Below, one piece after another: positions 30,412-40,286 of a stretch of 64,000 bases of DNA (positions are counted from its first letter, which is position 1; every line of letters begins with the position of its first letter). Location: assembly GCA_002256185.1 (NCBI GenBank), contig NKIT01000003.1:1-64000 (forward strand). The letters run 5' to 3'. Below the pieces are notes generated by a model. That model saw only the letters and a list, made by a program, of their open reading frames with translations. It did no database searches and was not told the origin of the DNA. Source of the stretch: Rhodobacteraceae bacterium PARR1 (GTDB lineage Bacteria > Pseudomonadota > Alphaproteobacteria > Rhodobacterales > Rhodobacteraceae). A program made the position numbers and the translations under genes.

Positions 30412-31562
30412 GCGGCGACGCATCTGATCGCTGCCACCATATCGGACTGCGCGCGCGTTGGGTGCCAGCTTGACCGAAAGGTCAGTCCGATGGCACGCGA
30501 TGTGCCGGGAAGCAAAGAGGCAAGCTGCGCCAGAAATCCTTTCTGCACAACACCTTGCACCTGCCGCGCAGAGACAAAGCCGAGATGATCCGTCTGGCTG
30601 ACCAGATTGACCATCAACTCCATTGATCCGGTTTCTACCAGCCTGACCGGAATATCCTTCGCCCCAGCAAACAACCTGTGAAAATGATCCCGTGCCGGGG
30701 TGCCTTCTGGGGCGACAATCCACGGCCAATGCGCCAATCTGCGCATGTCGGCGTCCTGCCCAAAGGCGGGGTGGTCGGGGCGGCACACGATCGTCAATTC
30801 ATCGGTCAAGAGCGGCTCTTGCTGCAGGTCGTCGACGTCGGGACGTAGCGCACCGACCAGAAAATCGATCTCGCCCCGTCGCAGGCCAAGCGACAACTCG
30901 CTGTAAGGCCCCTCCACCACGCGCACCGGGATGTTGCGCCCGGATGCGCGAAAGCGTGCGATGGCCGGCCCAAGCAGAACCGACCGTGCCAGCGGCATGG
31001 CCCCGATCACGACACGCCCGGCCTCGCGCCCCAGAACTTCGGCAATGTCGACACGCGCCTGCTCGAATTCTGAAAAGGCCAATTGCGCGGCGATGGCCAG
31101 ATGGCGGACCGGCCGGGTGGGAATGACGCCATGTGCCGTGCGGCTGAACAGGGCTTGCCCTGCCTCTCCCTCCATCTCGGCGACGGCGCGGTGGACTGTC
31201 GGCTGCGCAATGCCAAGCAAACGTGCCGCAGCCGAAAAGCTTTCCGTTTCAGCCACCGCAATCACAGCCCTGATCTTGGCATGACTGGCCGTCAGAACCA
31301 GACGCGCGGAGAGTTCGCTCAGCGCCGGATCAAGCACGGCAAAGGCCCGCGCAATCCGAAGGCATAAGGCTGCCCCCACCGGAGTGGGGGTAACGCCTGA
31401 AGGGTGACGATCAAACAGCGCCACACCCAGTCGGGCCTCCAGCCCGGTGAGGGCCGTCGTCACAGCAGGCTGTGACAGGTTGAACGCCGCAGCCGCGCGG
31501 GTGACGGAACGTGTTCTTTGCACCTCCAGCACAAGCCGCAGGTGTCGCAGACTGGCGATCAT
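30393..31562 (-). CDS. LysR family transcriptional regulator (GalR-like by context)
   Basis: MIASLRHLRLVLEVQRTRSVTRAAAAFNLSQPAVTTALTGLEARLGVALFDRHPSGVTPT. Confidence 0.93.
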   Translation of the reverse strand: MIASLRHLRLVLEVQRTRSVTRAAAAFNLSQPAVTTALTGLEARLGVALFDRHPSGVTPTPVGAALCLRIARAFAVLDPALSELSARLVLTASHAKIRAVIAVAETESFSAAARLLGIAQPTVHRAVAEMEGEAGQALFSRTAHGVIPTRPVRHLAIAAQLAFSEFEQARVDIAEVLGREAGRVVIGAMPLARSVLLGPAIARFRASGRNIPVRVVEGPYSELSLGLRRGEIDFLVGALRPDVDDLQQEPLLTDELTIVCRPDHPAFGQDADMRRLAHWPWIVAPEGTPARDHFHRLFAGAKDIPVRLVETGSMELMVNLVSQTDHLGFVSARQVQGVVQKGFLAQLASLLPGTSRAIGLTFRSSWHPTRAQSDMVAAIRCVAAQAETA

Positions 31563-32422
31563 CGCAGCGCCCGCAGGATCATGTCAGCCCGCTGCCCAAG
31601 ACTGTCCGGCCCCGGATCGAGACGCAAGGCGGCAAGTTCCGCCTGCCAGGGAATCGTCGCCTGCGCCATCCGGTCGGGCAGGCCCAACTCGCGCAGGGTG
31701 GCTGCAACCTCTGCCATTTCGGCTGCACGTCTGGTGCCGTGCACCAGCATGCGGTCAAGATTGTAGCTGGCGCGTCCGGACCAATTAAGGCCGGGGTCGC
31801 TGGCCTGCAACGAGGCGATGACCGCATCTTCGACCCCGGCTGCGCGTGCGGCAAGAAAGGCTTCGGCGGTCAACGCCTCGAACCCCTTGATGATGACGGA
31901 TCGCATCATCTTGATGGCCGAGGCCTGCCCTACCTCTGGCCCCGCGACACTTGCGTTCATGCCAAGGGTTGCTAGCACCTCTGCCGCCGCCGCTGCATGT
32001 GGGCCGGAAACCAGCATCGGGGTGCGGTGTCGGTGCGGATGCACTGGCGCCATGATTGCCAGATCGACATAGCGCCCGCCTGTGGCTTCGATCACCGCAG
32101 CCGCCTGACGCTTGCTGCCCGGTGAACAGGAATTGCCGTCCAGCCAAAGCCCGCCGCCGTGAAGATAGGGTGCCACCGCCCTCGCTGCCGCCCCTGCCTG
32201 ATCCGCGGTGACCAAGCAAAAGACGTCCCTATCCCGGCCCAGATCAGCGACCGAAACCGCCTGTACCTGCAAACGCTTCATGATCCCCCGCAAAGCGGGG
32301 GCTTGGTCAGCATCCTCTAGCTTTATGTCATAGGCCGAAAGTGTAAGCCCTGCCTGCCCAACACCGCTTGCAAAAGCTTGACCTGCCTCACCGAATCCAA
32401 AAAATGCGAGTGTTCTTTCCAT
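31559..32422 (-). CDS. NAD(P)-dependent oxidoreductase, 6PGDH-type fold with DUF1932-like C-terminus
   Basis: MERTLAFFGFGEAGQAFASGVGQAGLTLSAYD; ASAIKMMRSVIIKGFEALTAEAFLAARAAGVEDAVIASL. Confidence 0.87.
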   Translation of the reverse strand: MERTLAFFGFGEAGQAFASGVGQAGLTLSAYDIKLEDADQAPALRGIMKRLQVQAVSVADLGRDRDVFCLVTADQAGAAARAVAPYLHGGGLWLDGNSCSPGSKRQAAAVIEATGGRYVDLAIMAPVHPHRHRTPMLVSGPHAAAAAEVLATLGMNASVAGPEVGQASAIKMMRSVIIKGFEALTAEAFLAARAAGVEDAVIASLQASDPGLNWSGRASYNLDRMLVHGTRRAAEMAEVAATLRELGLPDRMAQATIPWQAELAALRLDPGPDSLGQRADMILRALR

Positions 32423-32487
32423 GGTGGCCCCTTGAACTGGCTGCTGGAAAGACTGCGTCACCCGGACGTGGTTCACAACAACCTATA

Positions 32488-32501
32488 GCACAAATTTATG
32501 C
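32488..32501. promoter_or_regulatory. Candidate LysR-type box GCAcAAATTTaTGC
   Basis: Imperfect inverted repeat in the divergent region upstream of the galB-like gene. Confidence 0.35.
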
Positions 32502-32577
32502 ATTCGGCTGTCGTCTCGATTGGTGGTCACAGGCGCGTCAAGTCATGCTGGCGGCAACCAAACCGCAGGATGCTGCC

Positions 32578-33312
32578 ATGACCCCGTCCAAAACTGCACT
32601 TGTGATTTCCGCCCATGCCGCCGATTTCGTCTGGCGTTGCGGCGGTGCTATCGCGCTCCATGCCGAAATGGGCTGGAACGTGACGGTTGTCTGCCTGTCT
32701 TTCGGCGAACGCGGCGAAAGCGCCAAGTTGTGGAAACAGACCGGCATGACGTTGCAGAAAGTCAAGGATACCCGCCGGGCCGAGGCAGAACGTGCCGCCG
32801 TTGCGCTTGGCGTGCATGACCTGATCACTTTCGATCTGGGTGATTATCCTCTGGACATGACCCGCGACGACAAGAACCGTCTGGTTGATGTGATGCGTTC
32901 CGTGCAGCCCGAGTTCATGCTGAGCCACAGCCAATATGATCCCTATAACAGCGATCACATGTACACCACACAGGTGGTGCTGGAGTGCCGGTCCACCGCG
33001 CAGGCCTGGGGCCATAATCCGGGGCAAAAGATCCTTGGCGCGCCGCAACTTTATCTGTTCGAGCCGCACCAGACAGAACAGATGGGATGGAAGCCGGACA
33101 CCTTCCTCGACATCACACCGGTCTGGGAACGGAAGCGCGCCGCGATTGAAAGCATGGAGGGCCAGGAACACCTTTGGGAGTTCTACACCCGCGTCGCCCA
33201 GAACCGCGCCAATCACTTCCAGCGCAATTCAGGCGGGCAGGCTGGCGGCCGGGCATCGAAATACGCCGAAGGGTTCCAGTCGGTCTTTCCGCGCACGGTG
33301 GATGTGTTGTGA
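32578..33312 (+). CDS. galB: PIG-L family 4-oxalomesaconate hydratase (GalB-like)
   Basis: MTPSKTALVISAHAADFVWRCGGAIALHAEMGWNVTVVCLSFGERGESAKLW; PIG-L fold in one cluster with CHA aldolase and OMA tautomerase. Alternative start 32545. Confidence 0.85.
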   Translation: MTPSKTALVISAHAADFVWRCGGAIALHAEMGWNVTVVCLSFGERGESAKLWKQTGMTLQKVKDTRRAEAERAAVALGVHDLITFDLGDYPLDMTRDDKNRLVDVMRSVQPEFMLSHSQYDPYNSDHMYTTQVVLECRSTAQAWGHNPGQKILGAPQLYLFEPHQTEQMGWKPDTFLDITPVWERKRAAIESMEGQEHLWEFYTRVAQNRANHFQRNSGGQAGGRASKYAEGFQSVFPRTVDVL

Positions 33313-34259
33313 TGGGCCATATCGCGCATCTGGGCCATGTCGAGGTCTATACCGACCGTTTCGACGAAAGCCTTGATTTCTTTACACGCGTCTACGGGCT
33401 GAAACTGTCAGGACAGAATGAGACCAGCGCCTATCTGCGGGCGTGGGACGACTACGAGTTTTGCTCGCTGAAATTGACCCGCCATCATACCACCGGCGTG
33501 GGCCATATCGGCTACCGGGCAGCTTCGGCGCAAGCCTTGGCAGCGCAAGTCGCGATCATTCAGGCCTCGGGGTACATAGTCCACGGCTGGACAGACGGTG
33601 ATGCCAGCCACGGCCCTGCCTTCCGGTTTGAAGACCCTTTTGGCCGCATCTTCGAAATCTACTTTGAAACGGTCAAATACCGACCCGCCGATGCCGACCG
33701 CCCTGCGCTGAAGAACATGGCCAGCCGCTACACCGCCCAAGGGGCCGCACCGCGCCGGATCGACCATCTGAACCTGCTGGCATCGGATGTGTCCGCGTTC
33801 CGGCAGTTCATGGAGACCTGTATCAGCTCACGCGTGACCGAAATGATCCAGCTCGACAATGGCCGCACCGGGGGGTGTTGGTTCACGGTCAACAACAAGA
33901 GCTATGATCTCGCCTGCACCGAGGACCACAGCGGCGGCCACGCGCGCCTGCACCATGTGACCTACGCGACCGACACGCGCGAGGATATCCTCCGCGCTGC
34001 AGACATATTTCTTGAAAACGGCGTCCATATCGAAACCGGCCCCCACAAGCACGCCATTCAGGGAACCTTCTTTCTTTATGTCTGGGAACCAGCGGGCAAT
34101 CGGGTGGAACTGGCAAATGCGGGGGCGCGCCTCATTCTTGCACCGGATTGGGAAACCGTCGTCTGGACGGAAGCCGAACGCAAGAAAGGCCAGGCTTGGG
34201 GCCTGAAAACCATCGAAACCTTTCATACCCACGGCACGCCGCCGGCAAAAAGGGACTAG
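33312..34259 (+). CDS. Type I (VOC-fold) extradiol dioxygenase, catechol 2,3-dioxygenase-like
   Basis: Two VOC modules: IAHLGHVEVYTDRFDESLDFFTRVYGLKL; RIDHLNLLASDVSAFRQFMETC; metal ligands in DHLNLLA, HHVTYATD and FLYVWEPAGNRVEL. Confidence 0.9.
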   Translation: MGHIAHLGHVEVYTDRFDESLDFFTRVYGLKLSGQNETSAYLRAWDDYEFCSLKLTRHHTTGVGHIGYRAASAQALAAQVAIIQASGYIVHGWTDGDASHGPAFRFEDPFGRIFEIYFETVKYRPADADRPALKNMASRYTAQGAAPRRIDHLNLLASDVSAFRQFMETCISSRVTEMIQLDNGRTGGCWFTVNNKSYDLACTEDHSGGHARLHHVTYATDTREDILRAADIFLENGVHIETGPHKHAIQGTFFLYVWEPAGNRVELANAGARLILAPDWETVVWTEAERKKGQAWGLKTIETFHTHGTPPAKRD

Positions 34260-34525
34260 TTCATGGCAATTGCAACGTTTCGCCCCGCCAAAACAGACCT
34301 TTCAGCCCTTTACCCTGTCGGCATTCCGACTGGCCATTTGGCTGAAGTGATGCCGTTTCTGCGCTTTGCCCCGGATGCAGGTCTGTCGGACCTCATCCTT
34401 GGACTGGACTTGAGAAGCGGGTGCGACAGCGCCGACATTCACATCGCCCGCTTATGCAGCATCGCCTTAGCTGCAACTCATTCAAAGACACCCGATGACG
34501 CAACGATGACCAGCGGTGTTACAGC

Positions 34526-35197
34526 ATGAGCATCGTCGTTCAGGCCTTTCCCCGCGTACGATCCGAGGTGATTGACGGGCTCGCCCGCGCAGGCGTCGCA
34601 ACCGTGCATGAGGCGCAGGGCCGCAAGGGCTGCCTGCACTCATACATGCGGCCAATTTTCGTGGGCGCCCAGGTGGCGGGATCGGCAGTCACCATCAGTG
34701 CTCCGCCGGGTGACAACTGGATGCTGCATGTTGCCATCGAACAGCTTCAGCCCGGTGACCTTTTGGTCCTTGCCCCCACCAGTCCGTGTGACAACGGATA
34801 TTTCGGGGATTTGCTGGCCACCTCGGCCGCGGCGCGCGGATGTCGGGGCCTGATCATCGACGCGGGTGTTCGCGACGTGCGCGACCTGACCGCCATGCGG
34901 TTTCCGGTCTGGTCCAAGGCCATCAGCGCGCAGGGAACAGTCAAAGAGACGCTCGGTTCAGTCAACGTCCCCATCGTCTGCGCGGGGCAGTTGATTGAAG
35001 CGGGCGATGTCATTGTCGCCGATGATGATGGCGTTGTCGTCGTCAAGCAGACCGAGGCCGAGACGGTGCTGACCGCCGCCAACAGCCGATTGGCGGCAGA
35101 AGATGTCAAGCGCTCCAAACTTGCCGCAGGGGTGCTGGGCTTGGACCTTTACAACATGCGCCCCGCGCTGAAAGATAAAGGATTGATCTATGTCTGA
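34526..35197 (+). CDS. galC: RraA-family 4-carboxy-4-hydroxy-2-oxoadipate aldolase (GalC/LigK-like)
   Basis: [94 protein letters not shown]. Confidence 0.92.
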   Translation: MSIVVQAFPRVRSEVIDGLARAGVATVHEAQGRKGCLHSYMRPIFVGAQVAGSAVTISAPPGDNWMLHVAIEQLQPGDLLVLAPTSPCDNGYFGDLLATSAAARGCRGLIIDAGVRDVRDLTAMRFPVWSKAISAQGTVKETLGSVNVPIVCAGQLIEAGDVIVADDDGVVVVKQTEAETVLTAANSRLAAEDVKRSKLAAGVLGLDLYNMRPALKDKGLIYV

Positions 35198-36239
35198 CGG
35201 TATCCCCTGCCTCTGGATGCGGGGGGGCACGTCAAAGGGTGCATTCTTTCTGGCAGCGGACCTGCCCGCAGACCCCGCCACGCGCGACGCGCTGTTGTTG
35301 CGGTTGATGGGCAGCCCTGACCCGCGCCAGATCGACGGGATCGGCGGGGCTGATCCACTGACCTCAAAAGTGGCGATCCTGTCGCCCGCCTCGCGGCCCG
35401 ATGCGGATGTTGATTATCTGTTCTTGCAAGTCTTCGTCGATCAACCTTTGGTCAGCGCGGCACAGGGATGCGGCAATATCCTCGCCGCCGTCGGCCCGGC
35501 CGCCATCGAACGCGGTCTTGTCCCCATTGCGGGCGACGTCACAGCGGTCCGTGTTCATATGGTCAATACAGGCGAAGTGGCGCGCGCCGAGGTGCAGACC
35601 CCCAACGGCCGCATCCGCTACACCGGCGACGTCAGGATTGACGGAGTTCCCGGGACAGCAGCGGGCATCCCGCTACTGTTCCAGAACATCGCAGGGTCTG
35701 TTTGCGGCAGCCTTCTACCAACGGGACGCGCCAAGGATGTGATCGACGGTATAGAGTGCACGCTGATCGACAACGGAATGCCCGTCGTTGTCATGCGTGC
35801 CGCAGATTTCGGCCTGACCGGGCAGGAAAGCATCGATGCGTTGGAAGCGACGAATGGCCCCAAGTCCAGGATCGAGCATATTCGCCTTCAGTGTGGCGCA
35901 CTGATGCACCTGGGAGATGTGGCCGAAGCCTCGGTTCCCAAGATGATCTTGGTATCCGCTCCTTTGCGGGGTGGTGCCATCAACACCCGAAGCTTCATCC
36001 CGAAACGTGTCCACACCTCGATCGGCGTATTTGCCGCCATAAGCACGGCCACAGCCTGCCTCCTGCCTGAAAGTCCAGCAGCACAGCTCGCGTCGATCCC
36101 CGCAGACGGACGCTTCGTGGTGGAACACCCAACAGGATCGACCGAAGTCGTCCTCGACATCGCTCCGGATCTGACGGTTTGCGGTGCGGGGTCACTTCGA
36201 ACGGCGCGAAAGCTGATGGACGGTCGCGTGTTTGCGTGA
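35190..36239 (+). CDS. galD: PrpF-family 4-oxalomesaconate tautomerase (GalD-like)
   Basis: [82 protein letters not shown]. Confidence 0.93.
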   Translation: MSDGIPCLWMRGGTSKGAFFLAADLPADPATRDALLLRLMGSPDPRQIDGIGGADPLTSKVAILSPASRPDADVDYLFLQVFVDQPLVSAAQGCGNILAAVGPAAIERGLVPIAGDVTAVRVHMVNTGEVARAEVQTPNGRIRYTGDVRIDGVPGTAAGIPLLFQNIAGSVCGSLLPTGRAKDVIDGIECTLIDNGMPVVVMRAADFGLTGQESIDALEATNGPKSRIEHIRLQCGALMHLGDVAEASVPKMILVSAPLRGGAINTRSFIPKRVHTSIGVFAAISTATACLLPESPAAQLASIPADGRFVVEHPTGSTEVVLDIAPDLTVCGAGSLRTARKLMDGRVFA

Positions 36240-36329
36240 CTTCCGTCCGATGGACCCTGCGATGGTTCTGTTGCTGTCACGGGGCGTGGTGGAGGTTGTG
36301 GTAGAGGCGGTCACCGGAGATGTTTGGTC

Positions 36330-36800
36330 AAGGTCCGCAAATGCCACTGACCCGTCGCGGGCATAGCTTGCCGAACGATGTTGCCGGATACGGACGACAC
36401 GCCTTTTTGCCCGCTTTGGCCAGTCGGTCCAGTCGAAGGATGTGAACTGGCTGCTCTGGTCGGCAGTCATGTTCACAGGCGCGCCGAACCTGTGGATAGC
36501 CTCGTTCAGCGCCTAGAGGCAGAACTGGGCCTCTGGCGTGTCCGGGATACGCAAGGCCGGAACCTTGCGGGTGAACCAGTCCATGATGGCCATCAAGTAA
36601 AGGATGCCTTTCTGCATGCGCACATACCTTGCCCATTTCGGGTTGGATTGGGCAACGGTCACGGGGCAGAGGTAAGATATGCCCGAAGACGCGATTCAAC
36701 CGACCAGCGGGCGGATTACAAGGATCACGCCTCAGCCGATCAGGCTGTGCTGCCCAATCTTCCGGCTGGGCGGCGCAATGACCGCCATTTAGCCGGGCAC
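36330..36800 (-). pseudogene. Degenerate IS3-family transposase (OrfB, DDE domain) fragment
   Basis: Reverse-strand: AQSNPKWARYVRMQKGILYLMAIMDWFTRKVPALRIPDTPEAQFCL*ALNEAIHRFGAPVNMTADQSSQFTSFDWTDWPKRAK: IS3-type DDE motifs with internal stops. Confidence 0.8.
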
Positions 36801-37193
36801 AGGCTGACCCAACGGGCGGGCGTTGATGAAGGTCCACGCGGCATCGGCGTCCTTGGCATCAAAGCTGCGAGCCTCGACCGGGATGACGGTGTCAAACACC
36901 TCGATCATCAGGGCGGCAAGTGCGGGGGCACCGACAACGGCATAGCGGTTCACATGTGCCAAGCTTTGCGCCTGCGTTGCCATCGCCCGAAGCGACAGGC
37001 TTTGCACTGCGTCCCAAAGGGTGAAGTCATGCAAGAACAGCAGCATGTCGATCTTGTCATGCCGGTCAAGGGCCAGATCAAGGTAAACGGCCAGATCGAC
37101 CATCTCTTCCGACGTGACGCCATGACCGATGCGCAGAACATAGGTGGCGGCCCTGTCGGCCGGGATTTGCTGGATATGGGCCGTGTTGAACAT
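36789..37193 (-). CDS. SpoIIAA-like/STAS-fold protein
   Basis: DLALDRHDKIDMLLFLHDFTLWDAVQSLSLRAMATQAQSLAHVNRYAVVGAPALAALMIEVF. Confidence 0.75.
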   Translation of the reverse strand: MFNTAHIQQIPADRAATYVLRIGHGVTSEEMVDLAVYLDLALDRHDKIDMLLFLHDFTLWDAVQSLSLRAMATQAQSLAHVNRYAVVGAPALAALMIEVFDTVIPVEARSFDAKDADAAWTFINARPLGQPVPG

Positions 37194-37301
37194 GCACCTG
37201 TGCCTTTGGAAGCAGCGCCCTTTTGCGGCGCGTGCAGGCCGAATGGCTGTGAGGCGGATTGGTTCCCGCAGGCGGGGGCCGGGTCGCCCGAACTCTGACC
37301 G

Positions 37302-38018
37302 TCAGGCGGGCAGGAAACGCTCCAGAACCTCAACCAACCGGGCGTTGTTCAGGGGTTTGAGCAGAAAGCCGTCCATCCCGGCAAGGGTGCAGGCCTCGCG
37401 CACCTCTTGGCGGTCGCTGCCACTGACGCCGACGATGGGGATCGTGCCGCGGATTGGGGGCAGGGCACGGATGCGACGGGTGGCTTCGATGCCGTCGATC
37501 CCCGGCATCTGGTGATCAATCAGGATCAGATCGAACCGCTCTTCCAGCACGGCTTGCAGCGCCTCGGCCCCATTCGCGGCGGTGCGCACGGCCAGTCCCA
37601 GCCGCGTCATCCGCGCCACAGCCAGATCCCGGTTCAGCGCGTCATCATCGGCGACAAGCACCTTCAGACCACTGGGAAAACGATACGAGGGCAGCTTTGC
37701 CATTTGCGTGTCATCCAGTGGGCGCGCAGCGGGCAGCAGGGCCGCGACCAAGCGGCGGGGATGTATCGGTGTGCGGATCATCTTGGCGGTGGGGTGCTTT
37801 GGCTTCGTGCGGTCAGTGCCAAGGGTGAAATGGTTCGGAAAGGAGGTGGGATGGAACCACGGCAGGGTCTGGCGCGCGATGGCATCGGAAATCACCACAG
37901 CGTCGCGTGGCAGCGGGCTGGGGTTCGGGCCAAGATTCTTGACGGTGAAGCCCGCCCGTTCCAGCCATGCGCCGATCACCTTGCGCCGCCGCGCCAATGA
38001 GATGGCCAGCCAGACCAC
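37302..38018 (-). CDS. Response-regulator receiver protein with N-terminal pseudo-receiver-like region (C-terminal part of a split hybrid kinase)
   Basis: LKVLVADDDALNRDLAVARMTRLGLAVRTAANGAEALQAVLEERFDLILIDHQMPGIDGIEATRRIRAL; same frame as the upstream kinase; GTG start 6 nt after the kinase stop. Confidence 0.85.
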   Translation of the reverse strand: MVWLAISLARRRKVIGAWLERAGFTVKNLGPNPSPLPRDAVVISDAIARQTLPWFHPTSFPNHFTLGTDRTKPKHPTAKMIRTPIHPRRLVAALLPAARPLDDTQMAKLPSYRFPSGLKVLVADDDALNRDLAVARMTRLGLAVRTAANGAEALQAVLEERFDLILIDHQMPGIDGIEATRRIRALPPIRGTIPIVGVSGSDRQEVREACTLAGMDGFLLKPLNNARLVEVLERFLPA

Positions 38019-38024
38019 CTGTCC

Positions 38025-40286
38025 TTAGGGGGCGGTGCCGACAAAGGCGGTGCGATCCTCGGCCACATGGTCCTGATAGGGCAGATCAAACCAGAAGCGG
38101 CTGCCCTGCCCCGCGTCAGAGGCAAAGCCCACCTGCCCGTCCATCAGCGCGGCAAGCTGTTGGCAGATCGCAAGGCCCAGACCGCTGCCGCCATAAAGCC
38201 GCGCGGTGGACACATCCGCCTGCGAGAAGTTCTGGAACAATCGCTCTTTCTGGTCAGGTCGCAGGCCGATCCCGGTGTCTTCGACCAAAAAGCGCAGAAA
38301 GGTCCGGTCATCGACATCCACCTGTTCCACCGCCAGCGCGATTTCGCCGCGTTCGGTGAATTTGGCGGCATTGGTCAAGTAGTTCATCAGGATTTGCCGC
38401 AGCCGCAGCGGATCTGCGGTGATGGTGGCGGGCAGGTCAGGGCAGACGTCGAAGATCAGTTCCACCGGCTTGTCGCGCAACGAGGGTTCGATCGCCTCGA
38501 ACGTCGCATGGGCGAAGTCGATCAGGTCAAAGGCCACATCTTCAAGCGGCAAGCGCCCCGCCTCGACCCGCGTCAGGTCCAGCACGTCATCCACGATCGC
38601 GGCAAGGTGGCGGCCCGATTGCAAGGCCTTGGCCAGAAACCCTGCCTGTTGTTGGTTCAGCCGCCCGTCCGAGGCCAGTTCGACAAAGCCGATCATCGAA
38701 TTCAGCGGCCCCCGGATCTCATGGCTCATGGTGGCAAGAAAGTTGCTGCGCATCTTGGCCAATTGGTCGGATTGATCCTTGGCCTCGCGCAGGGCGGAGG
38801 AGGTCGCCTCAAGCTCTTCGGTGCGGGCGGCGACGGCCTGTTCCAGCATGGTCTGATAGCTGCGCACGGTGTCTTCGGCGCGGCGTCGTGCGGTCACATC
38901 GGTCCAGACGGCGAAAACATCAGCCCCGGCTCCGGTTTTCACCACAGTCAGGATGACATCCAGCGGGATGGTCGTGCCATCCGCCTTGCAATGCAGCCAG
39001 TCAAAGCGGGCGCTGCCCTTGGTGTCGAGCTCCGCTTCGATCCCCTTGGCGCGGTCGATGGATCGCAGACCATCGGACTGCACCTCGGGCGAGACGTCAA
39101 AAAAGCTTTTCCCCTCAAGGTCAGCGGGGCTGGCATAGCCCAAAAGGCGGGCGGCGGCGGCGTTGACTGTCTTGTAGGCATTGTCGCGCAGCACCACGAT
39201 GGGCAGGCTGGCCTTGCCGAAAAGGGCGAGAAACCGTTGCTCGCTGGTGGTAAGGCGTTGCAGCGCGGTCCCGGTCGCGGCGGTGGCGCGACGGGCGCGA
39301 AAGCCGAAAAAGGCCGCCGCCGCCCCCATCGCAACGGCCAGAAAGGCCAGAACGGCAAAGACCACCTGCAAGGTCAGGGTGGTGGTTTCACCGTCCAGCA
39401 GGCGGGGCATGTCCTGCGCGGGGACCATCGCGCCGGAAATCGCATCGGGATCGACACGCGCCACCACCCGCCAGCCAAAGGACGGCATATCGTCAAGGCC
39501 AAGCTGCGGCACCAGTACGGTGTAATACGCGCCGCCGTCGGACCATTCCACCAGACCCGCCTGCCCCGGCGACAATGTGGCCAGATCACGGGGCATCGGC
39601 TTGCCCGGATTGGCCGTCGCGTCAATGGAGATCAGCCCGCTGCCATCCACAAGCAGAAGGTCCAGACCCATGGTCTCAGCGATGTCGCGCAGGTAGGCTT
39701 GCGCCCAATCGACGTCGATATGGGTGCCAAAGACACCTTCCAGCACGCCGTCGCTGTCCTTGACCGGCACCGCGAAATCCAGAAACCGCAGCGGCTCTGA
39801 CCCTGAGATGCCCAGAAACTTCTGGAGCAGCAGCGCCTCATGCGCATCCCCGGCATAGGGGCCTTGCAGACCGGACCGGAACCACGGCCGCGCAGAGACA
39901 TCCGCGCCAACCAAAAGCCCGTCAGATGCGACGACGACATGACCGGTCAGGTCGGCAAAACCCGCCCAACTGACCCGCCCCGGCGAGGAGACAAGGCTTT
40001 GCACCATTTCCTGCCGGTCGCCGGTCAGGTTTTCGCCCAAACGGGCGGCGGTCCATTCGGTGCGCGCCCAGTCTTCGCGCAGCGCCTTGGCAAAGGCCAG
40101 CGCCGCCCCTTGCGCGCGCACGGTCACGGCGTCCTTTATCACCTCGGCCCGCAGCGCAATGTCGCGGTCGACCATCAGCTTTTGCCCGGCGACGAGCAGC
40201 GCGAGAAACGCGCAGAACAGGGCAAAAGTCACCGATGCGTTGCGCCAAGCCCGCCAAGACAGCCGCGATGTGATCGAAACAGGCAC
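38025..40286 (-). CDS. Membrane sensor histidine kinase (Cache-like sensor, PAS, HisKA, HATPase)
   Basis: N-terminal TM; ATMSHEIRGPLNSMIGFVELASDG H-box; RLRQILMNYLTNAAKFTERGEI; VEDTGIGLRPDQKERLFQNFSQADVSTARLYGGSGLGLAICQQL. Confidence 0.95.
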   Translation of the reverse strand: MPVSITSRLSWRAWRNASVTFALFCAFLALLVAGQKLMVDRDIALRAEVIKDAVTVRAQGAALAFAKALREDWARTEWTAARLGENLTGDRQEMVQSLVSSPGRVSWAGFADLTGHVVVASDGLLVGADVSARPWFRSGLQGPYAGDAHEALLLQKFLGISGSEPLRFLDFAVPVKDSDGVLEGVFGTHIDVDWAQAYLRDIAETMGLDLLLVDGSGLISIDATANPGKPMPRDLATLSPGQAGLVEWSDGGAYYTVLVPQLGLDDMPSFGWRVVARVDPDAISGAMVPAQDMPRLLDGETTTLTLQVVFAVLAFLAVAMGAAAAFFGFRARRATAATGTALQRLTTSEQRFLALFGKASLPIVVLRDNAYKTVNAAAARLLGYASPADLEGKSFFDVSPEVQSDGLRSIDRAKGIEAELDTKGSARFDWLHCKADGTTIPLDVILTVVKTGAGADVFAVWTDVTARRRAEDTVRSYQTMLEQAVAARTEELEATSSALREAKDQSDQLAKMRSNFLATMSHEIRGPLNSMIGFVELASDGRLNQQQAGFLAKALQSGRHLAAIVDDVLDLTRVEAGRLPLEDVAFDLIDFAHATFEAIEPSLRDKPVELIFDVCPDLPATITADPLRLRQILMNYLTNAAKFTERGEIALAVEQVDVDDRTFLRFLVEDTGIGLRPDQKERLFQNFSQADVSTARLYGGSGLGLAICQQLAALMDGQVGFASDAGQGSRFWFDLPYQDHVAEDRTAFVGTAP

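Noticed and set aside
38067-39800. 577-aa plus-strand ORF
   Set aside because: Antisense to the well-supported histidine kinase; no family motifs.
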